From assembly GCA_963930775.1 (NCBI GenBank), contig OZ005689.1, positions 31,711,235 through 31,775,234 of the forward strand: a DNA stretch of 64,000 nucleotides, read 5' to 3'. This document shows positions 56,632-64,000 of the stretch, in pieces (positions within the stretch are counted from its first letter, which is position 1; each line of letters starts with the position of its first letter). The notes under the pieces were generated by a model that was not told the origin of the DNA, did not search any database, and was given only the letters and a program-made list of their open reading frames with translations. A program made the position numbers and the translations under genes. Origin of the DNA: Cliona cf. orientalis. Taxonomy: Eukaryota > Porifera > Demospongiae > Clionaida > Clionaidae.

Positions 56632-56835
56632 TTTCTGGGTCACGCGTAAGTATGCGGAAACCCCATACGCCTGCATAGTAACGCCTTTAGACCGTAATTT
56701 ATCGATTATTGGGGGTGTGATGCGATCGCAAACAAAGCGCTGTATCTGAACAATGAAGCGCGCGATCGGCCTAAGACTTGAACGCGGGTTAGCTCTATGC
56801 TAGAGCTTATCAACCATGCATCAAACTCAATTTTC
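56632..56835 (-). repeat. MITE family A, inverted fragment
   Basis: Runs opposite to the preceding copy: GGTCACGCGTAAGTATGCGG, then AATTTATCGATTATTGGGGGTG and ATCAAACTCAATTTTC. The pair makes an incomplete head-to-head structure. Confidence 0.85.
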
Positions 56836-58132
56836 AATTTCCGCAGTTCCACAGCTGCACTAAAAATATAATGCATTAGGAGGCATAGAATACAATATTG
56901 ACTCTTAACTATGATATTCATGCAAAATTCATAACCCTAACCTAACATAATTTTCACTAAAATTTGACTACTATGGTTAATATCTCCAAGGCAGTTTGTA
57001 GTTAAGGCATCAAATTTGGTATAGAAGTACAACTCAATGGTACCTACCAGCAGACCAAATCAAGGTTCTTAACTACAAGTGAAACTCAACCTAACCTAAC
57101 CTAACATAAAAATGCACAATTTTCGGACATTTTCCTCTCTAGATCCCTGACGAAAGTTCATTACACTCCATAATTTGACATGTAGATAGTCCAATCATTG
57201 ACCTGTGTACAAAATTGAAACTGAATACATGCGAATTTCACATGTAAAATCTGCAGAAACCACACAGTGGTCAAAATCTACTCTCTTGCCCGATTAGCAT
57301 CCAAAACATCAATTGATAGAGATTTCCTCTTGATCTCTGCCTTTTTCTCCACTTTCTTCATAACCAATTATATTACTAGTGGTGATGAAAATTATCTGTG
57401 TGGGGCGAGCCTTCGCAAAAATCACAAGATTTCTTTGCCAAAGCACAGGCATGCATGCGCACATGGGATTGGTACCCCAATAGCTAGGCCTGAGAAGCTA
57501 CCACGACAGTGAAAGTATCACAGATTGCTAGTATAGTAGCTATAGTCCAATAATGTAAAAAATAGTAGTCTTTACATGACCATGAGTCCAAGTACCTGTA
57601 ACCAGGCCCTGAGAGGATAGCAGTCATCTTCATGCTCAGGAAAGTGAAGTCTACCGGTGATGGTACAGCACTCACCTTTCCAGTTTTATGCCTTGCCTAC
57701 ACCAAGAGTACACTCGAGTTTTCTCTCAGATCGATGGTGCAGTGCAGGCGTATGCGCATGCGCATGACGACTATTACCTTACACGTTCAAAATTTAACAC
57801 TCTTCTCACTGAGATGATCGCCCCACAAACATATATATATAAACAAAACTGCTTCCTGTACCTTGTGTATTCGCGGCTCGCTCACGCTCGCCCTGAATTA
57901 TCATCATCATAGGATATTCCCAAATCTTCTGCAATAAGATGTTCCTATGTTTCTTTGCTAATTTCAAAATGAGGATAGCCGATCTTAATCTATTCTCTGA
58001 AATGGACAATGTCATAGTAGTTGCTGTGTGGGCAATCTTCAGCCATTTCTCTAGTAAACTTGCGCTGTAGCATTGTGAGAAATAATCTCTCATCAAACTC
58101 AGCATCACACGATAGCAACAATTATGTATAGG
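56836..58132. other. Gene-free stretch
   Basis: A CCTAA run (CTCAACCTAACCTAACCTAA, near 57087) and AT-rich sequence. Short open frames lack splice or family support. Confidence 0.3.
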
Positions 58133-58499
58133 CAAGGGCGGAGAACAGGTAGCAAAAGTGGGGGGGCTCAGACCTTTGACTGTGTACTGTGAGAAGCGTT
58201 AGGCTGTGGTCATATGGCCACAGCCCACCTAGGGGGGTCTGGGGGCATGCTCCCCCAGAAAATTTTGGAAATTTCGACTCTCTGAGAGCGTTTCTGATGC
58301 AATCTGGCACCAGTTTTTGGACTGATTTTAGTAGCAATTTCTACTTTAGCACTCTTTGCAAACACCTAGAATTATGATAGAACTATGTTGCTGTAATTTT
58401 GTAGTATGGGCATGTGATAAAATGGGGGGGGCTCAGCCCCCCTTGTTTCCAAAGTGGGGGGGCTGAAGCCCCCCTGCCCCCCCTATTTCTCCGCCCCTG
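58133..58499. repeat. 367-bp MITE with ATAGG duplication
   Basis: The left end is CAAGGGCGGAGAACAGG and the right end CCTATTTCTCCGCCCCTG (inverted). It is flanked by ATAGG at 58128-58132 and 58500-58504. G-runs (GTGGGGGGGCTCAG) recur three times inside. Size and 5-bp duplication parallel the element at 36002-36365. Confidence 0.8.
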
Positions 58500-58504
58500 A
58501 TAGG

Positions 58505-59321
58505 TTGTATACTGAGGTGCAGGTCTCTACGCTATTTACACAACCAAGGGCAGAAGGTCCAAGGCTGTGTAAATCGTGTATAGACCGAACCGAGGTATAT
58601 AACGGACTTGTACCATGGGCTACGTGGCCCTGACGACGCATCTTCATGGTAACAACGACAGCAAAATATAGAATTTCGAATCGTCATGACCGTGAAAGCC
58701 ATCTAGTATTTAATATACCTACCGTCAGGCCTTCAAGAAGGCTAAGATGCTTCAAACTTTCACAGCAATGGCTTTCTTGTGTGTGATATGGGACCCCCAT
58801 GTTGCTGGCTATAGAGTGGTGTCCCCATTCATGTGATACAGGGATCAAATAATATTTTAGTGCAGTAGCTAGCAGGCATCCCTGAGTACTGAAGACACCC
58901 ACCCCTAGGCTAGCTATCGATATGGGGGTCAGGTCTAGTGACCTATTTCAGGAGCCATTTGAAGGGGGATAGTCTGGTGTGGCTGGAATTGCAGGTGCCA
59001 ATATTAGTATACCGGTAAAGGCTGACCTACATATGAAGCCCAAAAGCAGCACAATCTGGCCCATAGAAAAGACAACACATCAAATAATTCTTGCATAAAG
59101 TATCGAGGTACATACAGCATGAGGCTAACTAACATTCAATGTTGGAAGCTGAAGACCCATTTTGTGCCCATAATTATCTATTTTTCTTCTGCATCAGTTT
59201 GTGCTCGTCCTTTTAATTACTGCCACTGGCTAGACATACGTCGATCGAGAAGAGAGAACCTGCATGTCTTGGGCACTGATTATAATAGGTATAGGTCGTC
59301 ACAACACACTCGGTGGGCATG
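58505..59321. other. Gene-free stretch
   Basis: No exon or named repeat. A loose inverted pair ACGGTCATGACG / ATGACCGTGAAA lies near 58680. Confidence 0.3.
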
Positions 59322-59472
59322 TCATTCCACCATTCCATTCCATTCCATTCCACCGTTCCATTCCATCATTCCATTCCATCATTCCATTCCGCTGAATATA
59401 GACATCTGTCTAGATTCAGTGGAACGTGGAATGGAACAGTGGAACGGTGGAATGGTGGAACTGTGGAATGGG
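59322..59472. repeat. GGAAT satellite-like hairpin
   Basis: (CATTC)n-rich strand at 59322-59392 is mirrored by (GGAAT)n-rich sequence at about 59417-59472. TGAATATAGACATCTGTCTAGATTCA lies at the centre. The two arms can pair as a long imperfect hairpin. Confidence 0.75.
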
Positions 59473-59814
59473 CAACTATGACTAACGACCCTGTACCACA
59501 CCAAACTTATTCGAGTGTGCACACTATGCAGCTCAGCCAGGGTCCTATGATGGCGAGTCAATCAATGCTTCAGTAGCTAGCTATCACAGGCTAGGTGTGC
59601 CAAGGATTGATATGGCTTAGTCCACTGCTGAGAATAATTTGTTAGTCAGATAGCTATAGCTATGCGTAATACAACAACACATGCACAGGCTCCTTTGGAT
59701 GCACTCTCAACTTGCAGGTAGCCTCGCATCCAGACCATCCCAACGTCAATTTCTAGTGCGCATGACCAATTGGTCCACTTATACAAGTAAAAACGGTACA
59801 GGGTCGTTAATCGA

Positions 59815-59874
59815 CATTCCAGAATTCCACCATTCCACTATTCCATTCCACCGTTCCACGTTCCATTGAATCTA
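59815..59874. repeat. Second ATTCC cluster
   Basis: ATTCCACCATTCCACTATTC... followed by GTTCCACGTTCCATTGAATC and TAGACTCC. This is the same end sequence as the centre of 59322-59472 (GATTCAGTGGAACGTGGAAT inverted), so the two are related copies or halves of one element. Confidence 0.65.
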
Positions 59875-61479
59875 GACTCCCTATGTATGAAGTTCTCGGC
59901 TGTTTAGTAATACTCTTGTCAGCTTTTGGTTGCACCCTTAAGATAACATAATATTATGGTCTGGCCCAGAGAACTTTTTGAATCCACCCTGATCCAGCTA
60001 CATGTGTGATTAAGCTTAATCACCCTGTACAACTATTGTAGCACCAAGTAGGGTGGCTAGGTTTGCTGAATCAACAGCGCGACCAGCAATGGCAGAATGC
60101 CGTTTGTTTTGGCTATAGTATTCATCTGCTCTGGAAGGTGTACAAATTTGTACACCCCATCACACTTATAACCTTGACTGAGTGTACATTAACTTCCAGG
60201 TTGTACGAATTTGTACAATCATTGAATAATGTAGTTTGAGTACTGGAGACTACATCAAAATGACCATTGTGCTTTTTATTTATCTAGGTTGTTTCTGCTG
60301 CTGGATAGACTAGGTGTCAGAAGTATAATATAATATTATCCTGAAGAAAATCCTGCAGCAAGACAGTTAATCTTGAACAACCTCAGCAAATATTTGCACT
60401 TGTTCACAAATTTTTAACCATAGTAGTGTTTTTTGCTCAGTTTATTGGCATAAATTTCACTAATCAGAATTGGAACTTACTAATCAGACACGGGTTTGTG
60501 CGAATATGTCAATGATTCATAGTGTCCTGGGCAAGTGCCCACTCCCAGGTAAGCGCCTAGGTACCACATTTCATGGGACCACTGTAGCAACTTCTATACA
60601 AATGTATGGAATTTTGATCCTGGGTAAGCACCCATGCGGGCCAAAATCACAAGTTTTATTTATGTCAACAAGCACTTACCCAGGACACTACAGTATGTAA
60701 CCATGGCTCCTTGCATATGCAACCATCATGATTCCAAGTGCATGCTGGCAACATTAGTAACTCTCCTGGTGAAACTGAGTGATAGTAGTGTTACATAAGC
60801 TGTGTAATTACACCACTGTGATGCAGATAATATGAACCCCTTGTTTTGTAAGACTGAATTTGGTGTGCATTATATGCTTCATAGTATAAATGAGATAAAA
60901 GCTTGCAATAATGTGATTCCCACATTTTGATAACAGACCTTACTTGATCCTGTTGTATGCATGTGTGGGATATATTAGCTATAGTAGGCTTATAAGAGTT
61001 AATGGCTCACTTGGTCTTGTTCTTCTCTAGAGGGATATTATCCAGTTCAGATTCATTGTCACTATTACCTAAAGCAATTTATATCCCTTTTATGTAGTTT
61101 TCTAGGACAATTAATATATTAATTCGAATACTAGCCGTGGCTACTATTAATTTCAGCTTTGCTGGAGTGCAGCTACTAATGGGGTAACTGTAACAATAGT
61201 GAGTGTAGTTATAAGTGCTAATAACAAGGAATGTGCACCTTAAAGCTAGGTACAAATTATCTACCTGACAATGAAGTGCTGAAGCAACACCAATGAGTGT
61301 AACTGTTACACTTTGCTTATGATTTACACCTTTAGGTGTCAATTTTACACTATGAGATGGTTTAGTTTCTACACTGATGGTGCTAATACTACTCTACTAC
61401 CCATTTTTAACAGTGTGCAGGACACTATGATAAGTATGAATGAGAAATTTATATCAGCTCAACTACTGTTAACTATCTT
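59875..61479. other. Gene-free stretch
   Basis: Duplicated GTACAAATTTGTACACC / TGTACGAATTTGTACAATC near 60139 and 60202 (short palindromic units), and inverted AAGTGCCCACTCCCAGGTAAGCGCC / GGGTAAGCACCC. No convincing coding exon. Confidence 0.3.
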
Positions 61480-62200
61480 ACTTTATGCCCAGAAAATTGC
61501 AAGAAGCCGAACTTGAAAATCTTCTTAGAGATCCCAAAAGTCGTGCTGATAGACTGTGCCGGCTGGGAATGACATCACGTATGATGGGAACTAGTGAACA
61601 TTTTGTATAGCAGCGTACATCTGCTTCACTTCTTCCATGCATTAAGATCATTTGTGATGAAGACCTCGCACCTGCCTCTCAGCCTATAAGATCTGGAAGA
61701 TTTGGAGCATGCTACTTGCGTACATTTTGTCATTATCAAGTATGTGTGAAGCAGTTGAAGTGTAAAGATAGTAGTTACTGTAATAGTGTTTTTATCGACG
61801 AAGCCAATATTCTATCAAAATTTTCCCACATTAATCTGCCCTACCTCTTCTGAGTATACCTCGGTTGTCGTCCTTCAATTGTAACTAGCTTTCATGGATT
61901 TGGTGATCAAGCTATTACTGTTCACTCTGCTCTTTATTCACCTTCTAAAAACATACAGGATATCATAGCCAGTGTTTCTTGGATGGATGTTCTTCAACAA
62001 ATGTGTGCTGGTCTTGCTTCCACATCACATGCTTGTATTAAGGCAGTTATTGACTTCAGAAAAGCCTGTTTGATAGTTGAAGGAAAAAATACACCCTTAA
62101 TTATGAATGCACAGGAGTGCAAAACCCTCACCGCTACACGCATGCATAACTCATGCACATGTAGATCTATAGTTATCTCAGTGTGTATGCCTGCTCAATA
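61480..62200 (+). pseudogene. Unknown broken protein-coding remnant
   Basis: One frame, with stops at about 61609 and 61853 and otherwise good coding texture, reads PRKLQEAELENLLRDPKSRA, RLGMTSRMMGTSEHF, PIRSGRFGACYLRTFCHYQV, VFIDEANILSKFSHINLPYL, SFHGFGDQAITVHSALYSPS and WMDVLQQMCAGLASTSHACI. No methionine start or splice sites are clear. I do not recognise a domain. It may be a host or element pseudogene. Confidence 0.4.
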
Positions 62201-62207
62201 TAAGGAG

Positions 62208-62266
62208 TATTGAACTAGATACATACTACCATAATAATATTATGGTAGTATGTATCTAGTTCAATA
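62208..62266. repeat. Near-perfect 59-bp palindrome
   Basis: Two 29-base arms (TATTGAACTAGATACATACT...ACCATAATA) are perfectly complementary around a single-base centre. It lies within 10 bp of the end of the preceding open frame. RNA from either strand would form a very tight hairpin. Confidence 0.95.
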
Positions 62267-62559
62267 TTATATTATATTATACATACCCTGCACCTGAGGT
62301 ACTCCAGTTATGATATAGGCTAGGGGGAAGGCACCTGCCTATGTCACTATAATAACTGAAAGCCTCTGTGACTACTTAAACTCAATTATGCACTTGAGAG
62401 CCACTGCCTGTTTACACTGTCACTTCATTGACAACTGACCAGCAAGGCACAGAATGGCAACCACAGCTGCACACTATTATACCACTGGAACGTGACCACT
62501 CTTCCTTGATGTCTGGTAATCCTCAGATGCGTACTTTCTCTAAGACGATCCTTACCATA

Positions 62560-62632
62560 CGGACGGACGGACGGACAAAAATCGCCAAACGATTGCAGTA
62601 ACCCTCCGCCTACACTTTGCAGCGAGGGTTAA
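62560..62632. repeat. Microsatellite plus palindrome composite, second copy
   Basis: (ACGG)n at about 62557-62576, 20 bp of AT-rich spacer, then GTAACCCTCCGCCTACACTT...GCAGCGAGGGTTA. Parallel to 26841-26913. Confidence 0.55.
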
Positions 62633-64000
62633 TTAGCAAATGGAGCAATACAAGATCAACCACCCTCATGTAGCACCTGATGTACGTGATGGTTTGTACA
62701 ATCTGAAGCATCAGGTAATTTATTCTTTTGGTAGGATTATCAATGCTATCAATTCAGTCTCACTGAATAATGAAGTAGTGAAAGAATTGTCGTGTAGATG
62801 CATGCAATATCAAAACCAAGTACGCCCGAACATAAAAATATAAGACATATTCATAAAAAATTATGTATTAATTATGACACTACAATCGTTTATTATTGCA
62901 TAATATAATTATAATAGTAATTGCCGAGTGCCTTAGTGTGGGGTATCTAACTCTGTTGCACTGTCAGATTGCATTTCTATACATCCGTCACTTTAATTGT
63001 TACATGAGTACTGTACGTTTTAGTGTCCATTTATCCCAAGCCATGCACTGATCCACAGATTCACTCTTTTATCTACTCTTATATAGTGGAATCTAGCGTA
63101 CCGCACTTCACAGACTCTTCCACCCGACATGGTATCCATGCTATACCTGCTGACAATTAAGATGCCATCCTCAGACCCGGCTCCGAAACACCGCTGCAGA
63201 GATCATAGCCAAGGCCTTCTCGGGCTGCTCAAGTTAGCTTCCACATGTTTTTGTCAATGCTCTACTGCACACACTACATTATACCTATAGTTACATAGTT
63301 ACTAATTAAGTGTTAATTATGTGTAATAATATCCCCCAATGTCCTATACATGCATACAGTGTATATAATACGTTTGTCCATCTTGCCAAATTTGTGGAAA
63401 ATCATGGCATTTGCATGGCAACTATAGGTTTTTTGTAACTGCAACTGTTTGGTGGTGTTTTTGATCCCTGCAATCCTTGGTTGGCCTTTGAGCTTTGACC
63501 GATGTTGGAAGGGATAGAACTACATCATACAGTTGTTCTACATAGGTGTGTCATAATCTGAGTGCCATATTATATATAATTATAATAATATGCTCAAAGA
63601 ACCACAAACTTAGCACTGCCAATTAATTTTGCACAGTATTATGTGTTATGGTAATGCCATAACTAAATACAATAAAATTAAAGGCTAATTACATTAACAT
63701 CCTTAAATTTGTACCACATTAAACTTGTATTGTAGCGCATAATTTAATATTTAATCCATTAATTAACCCACTTGAGTCTTGATAATCATAATATTGCTTA
63801 AACTATATTGCAGTGTGCATATATATGCTTTCGTGCATTCATGATTGTGATTTTTGATCCCCGTATGCCTGAGTTGGCCTCTAAAAGCTTTGACTTTTGG
63901 TGTAAGGGATTGAATTCAATCATGATTATCATTATCTATGACAAAAGTATACTACATTATTTCAAATAAACAAGTGACAATTGTGGGTTAATAATAACTC
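62633..64000. other. Gene-free AT-rich tail of window
   Basis: A short open frame at 62640-62843 (MEQYKINHPHVAPDVRDGLY) is of uncertain status. The segments GTTTTTGATCCCTGCAATCC...TTGG and TTTTTGATCCCCGTATGCCT...TTGG near 63460 and 63853 resemble each other, hinting at a diverged repeat. Otherwise nothing seen. Confidence 0.3.

Noticed and set aside
57087..57113. CCTAA repeats as an interstitial telomere
   Set aside because: Only about four imperfect units of a five-base motif, not the TTAGGG animal telomere repeat.

Overview
The window looks like a gene-poor, repeat-saturated stretch of an invertebrate genome, most likely a demosponge. This is inferred from very short introns (about 65-90 bp) in the coding-like regions and from the repertoire of element families. 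There is no bacterial-style operon, rRNA, tRNA or CRISPR array that I can support. Nearly every recognisable coding segment is a transposable-element gene, usually broken by frameshifts or stops.

Layout. 0.2-1.0 kb: an old MITE ('family A') with another MITE inside it. 1.9-4.0 kb: multi-exon DDE-like transposase gene. 4.3-7.4 kb (minus): degenerate transposase-like gene ending in a PHD-like finger. 7.4-8.5 kb (minus): unknown Ser-rich protein. 8.7-9.9 kb (minus): hAT transposase. 10.6-11.8 kb: N-terminal half of a Crypton-like (DUF3504-type) protein, whose family C-terminus appears separately at 55.4 kb. 13.4-19.8 kb: a DIRS-type retroelement (gag, RT-RNase H, tyrosine recombinase) interrupted by a MITE with an 8-bp duplication and by a segment carrying two ADAM10-like metalloprotease exons. 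21-23 kb: sponge-type unknown ORFs. 23.7-24.7 kb (minus): an intact IS630/Tc1/mariner transposase. 25.1-25.9 kb: LINE 3' fragment.

The centrepiece is 27.5-40.75 kb, a nest with four levels. A family-A MITE is split in two by a tyrosine-recombinase retroelement with the split direct repeats A1...B1-A2-B2 typical of Ngaro/PAT-like elements (27712-40269). That element is in turn interrupted by a second family-A MITE (30901-31567) and by a 5.9-kb DNA transposon (33119-39019). The transposon has about 72-bp terminal inverted repeats and a 9-bp target-site duplication, and carries a RecQ-like helicase and a convergent DUF6589-like gene with an N-terminal ZAD-like zinc finger. Inside the latter gene sits a 364-bp MITE. 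The 5.9-kb element is the best candidate for an unusual system; helicase-carrying AcademH transposons are the closest named comparison I know.

40.75-45.2 kb: a Ty3/gypsy element with SCAN-like gag and integrase placed before reverse transcriptase (Gmr1-like order). 45.2-45.6 kb: C-terminal piece of a transposase-like family. 46-49 kb: MITEs and exon-like scraps. 49.9-50.3 kb: a tandem repeat of about 118 bp. 50.3-53.1 kb (minus): Mutator-like transposase joined to a YqaJ-type nuclease. 54.0-55.1 kb (minus): HIRAN-domain gene. 56-64 kb: MITEs, GGAAT satellite-like repeats, a near-perfect 59-bp palindrome and one unknown broken ORF.

The genes do not form a pathway. They record successive insertions, and the clean target duplications allow several of those insertions to be ordered in time.
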